Origin: Bacteriovorax stolpii
Lineage (GTDB): Bacteria > Bdellovibrionota > Bacteriovoracia > Bacteriovoracales > Bacteriovoracaceae
Reading direction: 5' to 3'
Length of the DNA stretch: 64,000 bases
Assembly (NCBI GenBank): GCA_945883845.1
Contig: CAMCYI010000012.1
Span: forward strand, 57,921 to 121,920
How positions within the stretch are numbered: the first letter of the stretch is position 1; every line of letters starts with the position of its first letter. The notes under the pieces were generated by a model that saw only the letters and a program-made list of their open reading frames with translations, searched no databases and was not told the DNA's origin. A program made the translations under genes and the position numbers. Positions 53,051-62,012 of this stretch are shown piece by piece.

Positions 53051-55063
53051 ATGATTTCACTCAATGGTTTAAACCCTGAACAACGCGAAGCTGCCGAGAC
53101 GGTGGAAGGCCCCGTATTGATTCTTGCCGGAGCAGGTTCGGGCAAGACCAGAACGGTCACTTACCGCATCGCTCACATGCTTGATAATCTCCGGATTCCG
53201 GGGAATCAGATTCTTGCGGTCAGCTTCACGAACAAAGCTGCTACTGAGATGAAAGAGCGAGTCTCCCATCTGGTGGATTCACGCATGCGCAAAGGTGTAA
53301 CTCTCAGCACGTTTCATTCATTGGGAATTCGTATTCTTCGCGAAGACATCCATCACCTCGGCTACAACAATCTTTTCACCATCTATGATCAGGCCGATCA
53401 GATGAGTATCGTCAGAGAAGCTTTAAAGAATTTTAAATCAGGTAAAAACTACGATCGCAGTACCATCATGTCTAAGATCAGCCTCCTCAAAAATAACGGC
53501 GTCTCCGTAGAAGCATTTCCGAAGAGTAAATTCTTTGATCCGGAAACTGATTACGATGTCGTGACTGAATATGTTTACAGCTATTACCAGGATAAGTTGC
53601 AATTCTATAATGCTCTCGATTTCGATGACATTCTCTTCCTGGTTGTTAAACTTTTCACAGGCTTTCCAGAAGTTGCCAAAAAATATTCTGAACGATTTAA
53701 ATACATCATGGTTGATGAATATCAAGACACAAACAATCTCCAGTTCACATTAATTCAAGCACTCACTTCTACTCATCAGAACATTTGCGTTGTGGGTGAT
53801 GACGATCAGGCCATCTACGCATTCCGTGGAGCCGACATTTCAAATATTTTGAATTTTGAGAAACAATACCCGCATACAAAAGTTATAAAGCTTGAAGAAA
53901 ATTATCGCTCAACGTTTCCTATTCTGAATCTCGCCAATGAAGTCATCAAGGAAAGTGCTCAACGGAAAGTTAAAACCATGAGAACTTCGCAGATGGAAGG
54001 TTTTACTCCCCAACTATGGGCAACCGGAGACTCTGATCACGAAGCCGCTATCGTGATTGAAGAAATCATTAAAATGCAGTCTCACAATATCCCATTATCG
54101 GACATTGCGATTCTCTACCGTTCGAACATGCAAGTCCCTCCATTCGAGGATCAGCTGCGCATCTCACAGGTTCCTTACAATATTATTGGTGGTCAAAAAT
54201 TCTACGAAAAAAAAGAAATCAAAGACATTATCGGGTACCTGACCGTTATTCAAAACCCTCGTGATGAGCTGGCCCTTAGAAGAATCCTGAACGTTCCTAA
54301 TCGTGGAATAGGTTCTGTGACTCTCAATAAATACCTCTCTCTCGCTGGTGAACAAAAGAAACATCTCTTCAATGTCCTTGCGGAAGACTCTGAACAGGAG
54401 CACATCCAGGAATTTATTGCTCTTATTCGAAAATACCAGCGAACATTTAACGAGCAATCTCTCCTTCCTTCAATCTCACAGCTTGTTGAAGAGATTAAAT
54501 ATAACGACTTCATCGATAAAAGTTACGACAGTGCAAAGCTTGCCCAACGGAAAAAAGATGACGTGAAAAACTTCATTATGGCCGCTGACCGCTTCCAGGA
54601 TAAGTTTGGTGAAGATGCCAATCTGAAAAACTTCGTTGAACGCCTTCTCCTCTCTGATTCCCAGGATAACCGTAATACCGGAGACGAATTCGTAAAAAAT
54701 GAAGTGACCTTAATGACCCTTCATTCTTCGAAAGGTCTCGAATACGACAATGTTTTCCTGATCGGCATGGAAGAAGAAATTCTCCCTCACAAAAAAACAA
54801 TCCAGGATGGGTCCGATATCAATGAAGAACGTCGGCTATGCTATGTCGGCGTGACACGTGCACGTAAGAAGCTCATCATGACTTACGCTAAAGAAAGAAA
54901 GATCTACAACAAAATGATTCCAAGATTTAAATCTCGATTTATGATTGAGCTTCCACATTGCTATAAAGAAGTCGACCGTACAAATTTTGGTGACATGTCA
55001 GAAGACGAAGTGAAAGACTTTAAAAAATCCTTCTTTGGAAACCTCATGGGAAGCCTCAAATGA
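53051..55063 (+). CDS. UvrD/Rep-family DNA helicase
   Basis: A 670-residue superfamily 1A 3'-5' DNA helicase for repair or replication restart. Motifs: Q motif LNPEQREA, AGAGSGKT (26-33), SFTNKAATEM, TFHSLG, VDEYQDTN, GDDDQAIYAFRGAD, LEENYRS, TLHSSKGLEYDNVFL and EERRLCYVGVTRA. GMEEEILPHKK is close to Rep/PcrA. It lacks a long C-terminal tail, so Rep is slightly favoured over UvrD. No Shine-Dalgarno is visible and a good promoter abuts the start. It overlaps the next gene by ATGA. Confidence 0.94.
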   Translation: MISLNGLNPEQREAAETVEGPVLILAGAGSGKTRTVTYRIAHMLDNLRIPGNQILAVSFTNKAATEMKERVSHLVDSRMRKGVTLSTFHSLGIRILREDIHHLGYNNLFTIYDQADQMSIVREALKNFKSGKNYDRSTIMSKISLLKNNGVSVEAFPKSKFFDPETDYDVVTEYVYSYYQDKLQFYNALDFDDILFLVVKLFTGFPEVAKKYSERFKYIMVDEYQDTNNLQFTLIQALTSTHQNICVVGDDDQAIYAFRGADISNILNFEKQYPHTKVIKLEENYRSTFPILNLANEVIKESAQRKVKTMRTSQMEGFTPQLWATGDSDHEAAIVIEEIIKMQSHNIPLSDIAILYRSNMQVPPFEDQLRISQVPYNIIGGQKFYEKKEIKDIIGYLTVIQNPRDELALRRILNVPNRGIGSVTLNKYLSLAGEQKKHLFNVLAEDSEQEHIQEFIALIRKYQRTFNEQSLLPSISQLVEEIKYNDFIDKSYDSAKLAQRKKDDVKNFIMAADRFQDKFGEDANLKNFVERLLLSDSQDNRNTGDEFVKNEVTLMTLHSSKGLEYDNVFLIGMEEEILPHKKTIQDGSDINEERRLCYVGVTRARKKLIMTYAKERKIYNKMIPRFKSRFMIELPHCYKEVDRTNFGDMSEDEVKDFKKSFFGNLMGSLK

Positions 55064-55371
55064 AAATATTCGACGAAGTCACCATCTTCCATAACTGGTT
55101 ATCTGATAAAGATTTTATCTGGTGGCCTTTTTCGTTTTTACGGCCTGAACCTAAGATATTGATGACAATTCAGCTGACGTCTCTTATGACTCTTTGTTTT
55201 GCGGGTCTTTCATTTGTTATGTACGCGTGCTTTGCCGTCGTCAACAATGCCCTGGATCTCAGCTCACTCTTTCAGACTTTCATCATGTTCTTCGGTGGAT
55301 TTTTTGTCTGGTTTAATCTTGTCACAAAACCGCTATGGAATCGTCGCGCCCGCCAGCTTCAGCAACAATAA
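55060..55371 (+). CDS. Small two-helix membrane protein
   Basis: A 103-residue protein coupled to the helicase gene by ATGA. Two hydrophobic helices (LTSLMTLCFAGLSFVMYACF and SLFQTFIMFFGGFFVWFNLV) flank a short loop; the ends are FHNWLSDKDFIWWPF and NRRARQLQQQ. Inner membrane. Function unknown; it does not look like a repair factor. Confidence 0.8.
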   Translation: MKIFDEVTIFHNWLSDKDFIWWPFSFLRPEPKILMTIQLTSLMTLCFAGLSFVMYACFAVVNNALDLSSLFQTFIMFFGGFFVWFNLVTKPLWNRRARQLQQQ

Positions 55372-55395
55372 AAAAAAAAGGCCATCCCTGGCCTT
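55370..55395 (-). terminator. Rho-independent terminator of the small lipoprotein gene
   Basis: Stem AAGGCCA / TGGCCTT with TCCC loop (55378-55395), followed on the minus strand by a long U-run. It lies about 45 nt after the lipoprotein stop and overlaps the membrane-protein stop codon. Confidence 0.75.
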
Positions 55396-55439
55396 ACGAA
55401 TCCATCCTTGGAAGACCTCTTCCTGATGGTCTCGATTTT

Positions 55440-55817
55440 TTATTGATTATTTTGAGGCAGGTCATCCATAGGCATTTTTTTGCCATTAGTGTACCCGGTG
55501 ATTGTGAAACTGTGAGGGAGATAGATACCAAAAGTGAGAATGGAAATAAGAATCTCTTCTGGCGTTTTTTTCTCGTAGATAATGAGTTTTGAGAGGCCAT
55601 CGTAACCGGCCTTTCTTACGACTTCATCGATGATAACTTCTTCATGCTCAGGATTAAGTCCCCAGAAGTAAAAATTTCTTTTACCTGTGATCGTTACTTC
55701 TGTCGTTTGATTTGGATTTCCATTGAGCTGAACCGGGATCGAATTGTTTGAACGAAAATGAATTGTTGAGCATCCGAAGTTAAGAATCAAAAGAAAAGTT
55801 AGAAGAAGTTTCGTCAT
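55440..55817 (-). CDS. Small lipoprotein (Bor-like in outline)
   Basis: A 125-residue lipoprotein with leader MTKLLLTFLLILNFGC (Cys16). The mature part has NFYFWGLNPEHEEVIIDEV and ILISILTFGIYLPHSFTITGY. The layout of a WGL-type strand followed by a Gly-rich hydrophobic hairpin resembles Bor/TRL-like phage or envelope lipoproteins, but this is only a resemblance. Periplasmic membrane face. Confidence 0.75.
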   Translation of the reverse strand: MTKLLLTFLLILNFGCSTIHFRSNNSIPVQLNGNPNQTTEVTITGKRNFYFWGLNPEHEEVIIDEVVRKAGYDGLSKLIIYEKKTPEEILISILTFGIYLPHSFTITGYTNGKKMPMDDLPQNNQ

Positions 55818-55860
55818 ACTTCAATTCTTGAGGTCGCGAGCCAACTTGTCAAAAATTATT

Positions 55861-56667
55861 TTAAGTATGATTGAAAGTTGGATTTTGCTTATTCATCATT
55901 CCTTCAACTGCTTTGAAGTGGTCCGATGAACGTTGAGTGATTCCTTGAAATGCAGCCATGAGTTCGAGATGTGATTGAAGATCATTTTGATAGGCGTGGG
56001 CGAGTGCTTTTTTAGTCATTTGAAGAGCAATAGGTGGAAGTGAAACAATTTGAGTGATCAGCTTTTCTGTTTCTTCCTTGAGGTTTTTCGGTAGGACCAC
56101 TTTATTCACCAGGCCCATACTTAAGGATTCTTCAGCTGAAAAAGTCCGACAAGTCATAAACATTTCCATCGCTTTACCGTATCCAATTAACCTCGTCAGA
56201 AAAAATGCTCCTCCATCTCCCGGCACTAATCCAACTTTCGCAAACGTTTCTGCAAAAGATGCATCCTGAGAAGCAATTCGAAGATCACACATAGCTGCCA
56301 GATCACATCCGGCACCTACAGCTGCTCCATTAACCATGGCGATGATAGGAGTTTTGAGTGCAGCGATTGTCAGCGGGATTTGCTGAATTCCATTCTGATA
56401 TGCTTCGCGAAGCTCATTCGATTCTCCGGCAAACATTCCGGTTTTCCCGAGCATTGCCTTGACGTCACCTCCAGCGCAGAAATTTTTCCCAGCTCCGGTG
56501 ATGACAATGGCCCTGATAGTATTATCTGCATCTGCGGCCCGAAGAACTTCAACAAGTCCCTTCACCATTTCAATTGAATATGCGTTGCTTGCTTCTGGTC
56601 TGTTGAGTGTAATCCAAACAGAATTACCTCTATTCTCAGTTACCAGGTCTTGAATTGGATTGCTCAT
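55861..56667 (-). CDS. Crotonase-fold enzyme (enoyl-CoA hydratase family)
   Basis: A 268-residue crotonase. Oxyanion-hole segments AGKNFCAGGDVKAM and NGAAVGAGCDLAAMCD are present. The two hydratase glutamates are not: the first aligns with Asp in GAGCD, and the second position reads FAETFAKVGLVPGDGG with Phe where a Glu is expected. It may therefore be an isomerase or act differently from a classical hydratase. It is the last gene of the leucine operon, overlapping HMG-CoA lyase by ATGA. Confidence 0.85.
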   Translation of the reverse strand: MSNPIQDLVTENRGNSVWITLNRPEASNAYSIEMVKGLVEVLRAADADNTIRAIVITGAGKNFCAGGDVKAMLGKTGMFAGESNELREAYQNGIQQIPLTIAALKTPIIAMVNGAAVGAGCDLAAMCDLRIASQDASFAETFAKVGLVPGDGGAFFLTRLIGYGKAMEMFMTCRTFSAEESLSMGLVNKVVLPKNLKEETEKLITQIVSLPPIALQMTKKALAHAYQNDLQSHLELMAAFQGITQRSSDHFKAVEGMMNKQNPTFNHT

Positions 56668-57581
56668 ACTTTGCCCGTCTTGATATATGCTTTCAGAAAT
56701 TTCGATTCTGTTTCTTTTTGAATTTTTCCAAGGATGAACTGTGAAGCCTTTACGAGTTTATCCAGGTCGATACCAGTATGCAGTCCAAGTGAATGTAAAA
56801 GATACCAGACGTCCTCTGTAGCGACGTTTCCTGTTGCACCTTTGGCATAGGGACATCCACCTAAACCACCTGCCGACGAATCAAATGTCGTAATTCCAGC
56901 TTCCAGAGAAACCAGAACATTTGTCAAGGCCATTCCTCTCGTATCATGTAAATGCATGGCAAGTTTTTCGATTGGGAATTCTTTTTTCATGACAGCCAAA
57001 TATTCGCGAACTTGATTGGGTACTGCTACTCCAATCGTATCTCCTATAGAAACTTCATAGACACCTAAATCCATAAACTTCTTTGTAACCGCGACAAGCT
57101 TTTCAACCGGCATCTTTCCTTCATAGGGACATCCAAATGCTGTTGAAATATATCCTCTGATTTTAATTCCATCTTTTTTTGCACTTTCCACAACTTCATT
57201 CATGCGAGCAAAGGTCTCTTCGACCGTAGCGTTCACATTTTTCTTCGTAAACGAATCGGAAGTCGCACTGAAAAGTGCAATCTCTTTTACGCCAAGGGCC
57301 TTTGCCTTTTCATAACCGTACATGTTCGGCACAAGACATGGAAAGCTCACAGGAAGATGGCCGAGTTCTGATGATACTCTATGAAAAAGCTCCGGGGCGT
57401 CTTTCATCTGGGGAATAGCAGGCGGTTTTACAAAACTTGTGACTTCGATAGTCTGCAGTCCGGTCTCACTCAGCATTGAAATAAATTGAAACTTATCTTC
57501 TGTTTCAAGAATTATTTTTTCGTTTTGAAGACCGTCGCGAGGACCGACTTCAACGAGTTTAATTTTTTGCCTTGTGGTCAT
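56664..57581 (-). CDS. liuE: Hydroxymethylglutaryl-CoA lyase
   Basis: Cleaves HMG-CoA to acetyl-CoA and acetoacetate, the last step of leucine breakdown. The 305 residues show EVGPRDGLQNE (Arg15, Asp16 metal site), HLHDTRGMA and the catalytic-Cys loop GGLGGCPYAKGATGNVATED. Start is ATG at 57581, 4 nt after the biotinyl-protein stop; an upstream ORF extension is spurious. It overlaps the downstream crotonase by ATGA. Confidence 0.95.
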   Translation of the reverse strand: MTTRQKIKLVEVGPRDGLQNEKIILETEDKFQFISMLSETGLQTIEVTSFVKPPAIPQMKDAPELFHRVSSELGHLPVSFPCLVPNMYGYEKAKALGVKEIALFSATSDSFTKKNVNATVEETFARMNEVVESAKKDGIKIRGYISTAFGCPYEGKMPVEKLVAVTKKFMDLGVYEVSIGDTIGVAVPNQVREYLAVMKKEFPIEKLAMHLHDTRGMALTNVLVSLEAGITTFDSSAGGLGGCPYAKGATGNVATEDVWYLLHSLGLHTGIDLDKLVKASQFILGKIQKETESKFLKAYIKTGKV

Positions 57582-57585
57582 CTTA

Positions 57586-58068
57586 TTACTCCACTTCTGC
57601 CAGAAGTACTCCACCCTGAACAAGATCACCAACTTTGAAGGGAATACTTTTCACTTTGCCATCTTTATCAGAACGAATTGAGTGTTCCATCTTCATCGCT
57701 TCTAGAATGAGAATGGCCTCGCCCTTTTTGACTTCGCTGCCAACAGGCTTAACAATCTTAAAGATCTTTCCTGGCATTGGTGATGCTAGTCCACCGCTGT
57801 GTCCCGCACCCTTTCTGGCCTTGCGAGCACCAATACTCACAATGGCCTCTCGCCCCTGAGTCATGACGATGCTCTCGCCATCTTTCGAAGCAGTTCCGAC
57901 ATTGGCCTTAAAACGGGTTCCGTTATCAAGTACCAACTCAGTTCTATTTTTCGTGACGAGAGAATACTGAAAAGACTTTCCCTTCAATTTGAAACTCACG
58001 ACTCCATCTTTATGAACAAAGTCCTGAACCTTAACTTCTTCGCCATTGATAAAAAATGTTTTTTCCAT
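57586..58068 (-). CDS. Biotinyl-carrier protein of the acyl-CoA carboxylase
   Basis: A 160-residue protein. The C-terminal 75 residues are a biotinyl domain with LASPMPGKIFKIVKPVGSEV and the biotinylation motif EAMKMEH. The N-terminal 85 residues (FFINGEEVKVQDFVHKDGVV) form a small beta domain like the BT-type insert of fused carboxylase alpha subunits. In Pseudomonas LiuD this domain is fused to the biotin carboxylase; here it is separate, 1 nt after the preceding stop. It carries CO2 between the biotin carboxylase and LiuB. Confidence 0.93.
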   Translation of the reverse strand: MEKTFFINGEEVKVQDFVHKDGVVSFKLKGKSFQYSLVTKNRTELVLDNGTRFKANVGTASKDGESIVMTQGREAIVSIGARKARKGAGHSGGLASPMPGKIFKIVKPVGSEVKKGEAILILEAMKMEHSIRSDKDGKVKSIPFKVGDLVQGGVLLAEVE

Positions 58069-58069
58069 G

Positions 58070-59557
58070 TTAGTTCCTGAATCCTGTCAAAAAGCTCCAT
58101 GGAGTTCCAGTTTCGGGCTGGTCACCTTTGGTTTTTTGCATTGATCTTCCACCCAAAGAAACAGCACCAATGATGGCAGCAATTTCTTCATCCAGCAGAT
58201 TCTTAGGTTCCAGATCAGATTTATGGTCCGGAATAAAATGGGTATGTGTATGGCCTTCAATGAAATCTTTATGCCCAAGAATTCGTTTTAAAAAATCCCG
58301 GTTAGTTTTTACGCCCATAAAAAGGACTTCATCCAGGCTCTGAATAGTCTTAGAGATAGCGATCTTTCGGTCCTCGCCCCAGACTACCAGTTTGGCCAAC
58401 ATAGGATCGTAGTTAACCCCAACTTCGGTTCCATCAAGGAAACCACAATCCAGACGTACATCTCTCAAAGTCGGATTACCGATATGCTCAATCATACCGA
58501 TCGAAGGCATAAAATTATTGTCAGGATCTTCAGCGTAAATCCGGCATTCGATGGCCTGCCCTTTCTGCTTGATGTCTTTTTGCGCTAGAGGAATTTTATC
58601 ACCCTGAGCAACCATGATCTGATACTTCACCAGATCGTGTCCTGTAACCATTTCAGTCACCGGATGTTCTACCTGAAGTCTTGTATTCATTTCCATGAAA
58701 TAAAAATTTCCGTCCTGAGACATGATGAATTCGACAGTACCAGCTCCACGGTAATTAATACCTTTCGCAATCTCAACTGCCGTCTCACAAACCTTCAGGC
58801 GCAATTCCTGACTCATATTCGGGGCCGGCGTTTCCTCAACAACTTTCTGATACCGACGCTGGATCGAGCACTCTCTTTCGAAAAAGTGCAAATGATTCCC
58901 ATGAGTATCTGACATCAGCTGAACTTCGATGTGACGGGGATTCACGACGTATTTCTCAATGAGAACTTTATCACTTGAAAATGATTTTAATCCTTCCGAC
59001 TTCGCTCCCTGAATTGATTCGAGCAGCTCGGAATCCTGATGAACGATTCTCATTCCCTTACCGCCACCACCAGCAGAAGCTTTAATGAGGACTGGATAGC
59101 CTATCTTTTTAGCTTCTTTCATCAAATGATCATCACTCTGATCATCTCCATGGTACCCGGGAGTCAGAGGAATTTTGATTTTTTCCAGGGCATTCTTAGA
59201 ACCAATTTTATCACCCATCAACACAATGGATTCCGGCGTCGGTCCGATAAAAATTATTCCAGCACTTTCAACCAAGCGTGCGAACTCTTGATTCTCTGAG
59301 AGAAATCCATAGCCCGGATGAATAGCATCCGCACCTGACTTCTTAGCAACATCAATGAGTTTATTTTTGTTCAGATACGTATCGGCCAGTGCCCCGGATC
59401 CTAAGGAATAAGATTCATCTGCAAAAAGGGCATGTGGCAATTGCTTGTCATCCTCTGCGTACACAGTAACAACTTTAATTCCCATCTCTTTGGCAGTCTT
59501 CAAAACTCGCAGAGCAATCTCTCCGCGGTTTGCGACAAGAATTTTTTTTATCTTCAT
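58070..59557 (-). CDS. Biotin carboxylase subunit (acyl-CoA carboxylase alpha, N-terminal part)
   Basis: ATP-dependent carboxylation of biotin. At 495 residues it is a complete biotin carboxylase: KILVANRGEIALRVLK at the N-terminus, GYGFLSENQEFA, KASAGGGGKGMR (ATP-grasp loop), HIEVQLMSDTHGN, ECSIQRRYQKVVEE, MEMNTRLQVEHPVTEMVTG and NYDPMLAKLVVWG. It stops where LiuD/MccA would continue into the BT and biotinyl domains, which are encoded by the next gene. ATGA overlap with the upstream liuC fixes the start at 59557. Confidence 0.95.
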   Translation of the reverse strand: MKIKKILVANRGEIALRVLKTAKEMGIKVVTVYAEDDKQLPHALFADESYSLGSGALADTYLNKNKLIDVAKKSGADAIHPGYGFLSENQEFARLVESAGIIFIGPTPESIVLMGDKIGSKNALEKIKIPLTPGYHGDDQSDDHLMKEAKKIGYPVLIKASAGGGGKGMRIVHQDSELLESIQGAKSEGLKSFSSDKVLIEKYVVNPRHIEVQLMSDTHGNHLHFFERECSIQRRYQKVVEETPAPNMSQELRLKVCETAVEIAKGINYRGAGTVEFIMSQDGNFYFMEMNTRLQVEHPVTEMVTGHDLVKYQIMVAQGDKIPLAQKDIKQKGQAIECRIYAEDPDNNFMPSIGMIEHIGNPTLRDVRLDCGFLDGTEVGVNYDPMLAKLVVWGEDRKIAISKTIQSLDEVLFMGVKTNRDFLKRILGHKDFIEGHTHTHFIPDHKSDLEPKNLLDEEIAAIIGAVSLGGRSMQKTKGDQPETGTPWSFLTGFRN

Positions 59558-60327
59558 GCTTTCATCCAATTCGGTTTACTTTTTTCAAGAAGAGCTCTCA
59601 TTCCTTCCTGCCCCTCTGCACTGATTCTGCGTTCAGAAATCATTTTGCAGGCAAAATCTTCAGACGCTTTGAGATTCTTCACCACTCCACGAACGAGCTT
59701 CTTCGCTTCTCTTGCAGCTTCGGGACCTGCAGCAAGAAATCTTTTCTTCAGTTCTTCAACCTTAACATCCAGATCTGAAAGCGAACTTGCAACATCATGA
59801 ACAAGATTCATCTCTTTTGCTTTTTGAGCACTGAATCTCTCTCCTGAAAGCATCCATGCGCGAGCGTGAGACTCACCGATTTTAGAAATACAATAAGGAG
59901 AAATAACAGCAGGAATCAAACCCAGCCGTACTTCGGTGAAACCAAAGAGGGCCTCTTCAACTGCCACAACATAATCACATACACTCGCGAGACCAACCCC
60001 ACCACCCAAAGCGTGGCCGTTGATTCTAGCAATCACCGGAACATCACAATCGTTAATCGTGGCAAAAAGACCGGCGAGTCTTTTTGCATCTTTAAAATTC
60101 TCATCCTTCGAATAATCTTTCATGGACTTCATCCAGTTAAGATCAGCACCCGCACAAAATGAACTTCCTCTTCCTGAGAGAATAACCACTCTGGCCGTTG
60201 CCGGAATATTCGAAAAACAAGTAATCAATTCTTCAATCAATTCAGCATTAAAGGCATTATGCAGATCCGGACGATTCATCCAGACTTCATACACACCTTG
60301 TTTGTCTGACAGTTCCAGATATTTCAT
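59554..60327 (-). CDS. liuC: Methylglutaconyl-CoA hydratase
   Basis: Hydrates 3-methylglutaconyl-CoA to HMG-CoA in leucine catabolism. The 257 residues include NRPDLHNAFNAELIEEL, SGRGSSFCAGADLNWMKSM and FGFTEVRLGLIPAVISPY, the LiuC/AUH-type pattern. One catalytic Glu (in FGFTEV) is kept; the other is Gly, as in other LiuC. Start ATG at 60327 is 2 nt after the liuB stop; the ORF extension to 60393 is within liuB. Confidence 0.93.
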   Translation of the reverse strand: MKYLELSDKQGVYEVWMNRPDLHNAFNAELIEELITCFSNIPATARVVILSGRGSSFCAGADLNWMKSMKDYSKDENFKDAKRLAGLFATINDCDVPVIARINGHALGGGVGLASVCDYVVAVEEALFGFTEVRLGLIPAVISPYCISKIGESHARAWMLSGERFSAQKAKEMNLVHDVASSLSDLDVKVEELKKRFLAAGPEAAREAKKLVRGVVKNLKASEDFACKMISERRISAEGQEGMRALLEKSKPNWMKA

Positions 60328-60329
60328 GC

Positions 60330-61946
60330 TTACATCCTGAAAACGCCGAACTTCGGATCGGCGAATTCTTCGTTGTGAGAAGTACTGATACAAAGACCAA
60401 GTATGTCCCTGGTTTGAGCAGGATCAATTACACCATCATCCCACAGACGAGCTGTTGAATAATATGGAGATCCCTCTTTTTCATATTTATCAAGAATAGG
60501 TTGCTTGAAGGCAGCCAATTCTTTTTCCGTCATTTGGGTTTTGCCCGAAACTTTCAAACCATCTTGCTTCACAGTCGCAAGAACGTTAGCTGCCTGCTCC
60601 CCACCCATGACAGAGATGCGCGAATTGGGCCACATAAAGAGAAAGCGTGGTCCGAACGCTCGTCCACACATTCCGTAGTTACCAGCTCCGAATGATCCAC
60701 CGATGATCACAGTAAATTTAGGTACACGAACAGTTGATACAGCTGTCACGAACTTAGCTCCGTGTTTAGCAATCCCCTCATTCTCATACTGCTTACCAAC
60801 CATGAAGCCAGTAATGTTCTGAAGAAATACGAGAGGAATTTTTCTTTGCCCGCAAAGTTCAATAAAGTGAGCACCTTTCATGGAAGACTCAGAGAAAAGA
60901 ATTCCGTTATTCGCAACGATCCCCACCATGTACCCGTGAATTTTGGCAAACCCACACACCAGTGTAGAACCATAACGTTCTTTAAACTCCTGAAACTCTG
61001 AACCATCTACAAGCCGAGCGATAATTTCACGTACATCAAATGGCTTTCTTGTATCGGGCGGAATCACGCCGTAAATCTCATCTGCTTTATACAGAGGAGC
61101 TTTCACGGCTTCTTTGACAAATTTACCAGGGTTTTTAGAATGATAATTTAAAGTAGCGACAATGTTTCGTGCCGTCTCGAGAGCATCCTCTTCAGTCTCT
61201 GCAAAATGATCAGCAACTCCTGACTTAGAAGTGTGAACATCAGCACCACCAAGATCTTCAGCAGTCACTTCTTCACCAGTAGCTGCCTTCACTAAGGGTG
61301 GTCCGCCGAGAAAGATTGTGCCATTACCTTTTACAATAATCGTTTCATCACTCATCGCTGGAACATAAGCTCCGCCCGCCGTGCATGATCCACAGACGAC
61401 AGCAATTTGAGGAATTCCAACTGCAGACATATTCGCTTGATTAAAAAAGATCCGTCCGAAATGCTCTTTATCTGGGAACACTTCATCCTGTTTCGGTAAG
61501 AAGGCCCCTCCAGAATCAACAAGATAAATACACGGCAGTTTATTTTCAAGAGCAATCTCCTGAGCGCGAAGATGCTTCTTCACTGTCAGTGGAAAATAAG
61601 TTCCACCTTTTACAGTTGCATCGTTAGCAACAAACAAACACTCGAGTCCATGAACAAGTCCAATACCTGTAACCATACCTGCACCAGGAACGTCTTCTTC
61701 ATAAACATCCTGTGCTGCCAAAGTCGACAGTTCAAGAAATGGCGACCCCTGATCCAGAATTTTCTCAATCCTTTCACGTGGAGTTAGTTTTTTACGGGCC
61801 TTGTGTTTTTTAACAGCTTCTTCACCGCCACCCATGCGAACGATCTCAATTTTCTTTTTGAGTTCATTCGTCAGGCCGCGATGAAATTCGGCGTTGTCCT
61901 GAAACTCTTTACTGGAAGGATCAATCAGAGAGGAAATCGGGTGCAT
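60330..61946 (-). CDS. liuB: Methylcrotonyl-CoA carboxylase beta subunit
   Basis: Carboxyltransferase that moves CO2 from biotin to 3-methylcrotonyl-CoA. The 538 residues match MCC beta: [88 protein letters not shown] and [11 protein letters not shown]. First gene of a six-gene leftward operon with overlaps or gaps of a few nucleotides. A promoter is visible at 61981-62009. Confidence 0.96.
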   Translation of the reverse strand: MHPISSLIDPSSKEFQDNAEFHRGLTNELKKKIEIVRMGGGEEAVKKHKARKKLTPRERIEKILDQGSPFLELSTLAAQDVYEEDVPGAGMVTGIGLVHGLECLFVANDATVKGGTYFPLTVKKHLRAQEIALENKLPCIYLVDSGGAFLPKQDEVFPDKEHFGRIFFNQANMSAVGIPQIAVVCGSCTAGGAYVPAMSDETIIVKGNGTIFLGGPPLVKAATGEEVTAEDLGGADVHTSKSGVADHFAETEEDALETARNIVATLNYHSKNPGKFVKEAVKAPLYKADEIYGVIPPDTRKPFDVREIIARLVDGSEFQEFKERYGSTLVCGFAKIHGYMVGIVANNGILFSESSMKGAHFIELCGQRKIPLVFLQNITGFMVGKQYENEGIAKHGAKFVTAVSTVRVPKFTVIIGGSFGAGNYGMCGRAFGPRFLFMWPNSRISVMGGEQAANVLATVKQDGLKVSGKTQMTEKELAAFKQPILDKYEKEGSPYYSTARLWDDGVIDPAQTRDILGLCISTSHNEEFADPKFGVFRM

Positions 61947-61980
61947 CTAAACCACCATTTTTTAATAAAATGAATGATTT

Positions 61981-62009
61981 AGTCTATCCAGCCGAAGAGT
62001 TTGTGACAA
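61981..62009 (-). promoter_or_regulatory. Promoter of the leucine-catabolism operon
   Basis: On the minus strand TTGTCA (62004-62009), 17 bp, TAGACT (61981-61986); leader about 28 nt with an AT-rich stretch. No operator-like palindrome for a LiuR/MerR regulator was seen here. Confidence 0.6.
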
Positions 62010-62012
62010 TGA

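Noticed and set aside
55413..55443. AGACC...GGTCT hairpin with T-run as plus-strand terminator of the small membrane protein
   Set aside because: The stem is only five base pairs with a long loop; too weak to call.
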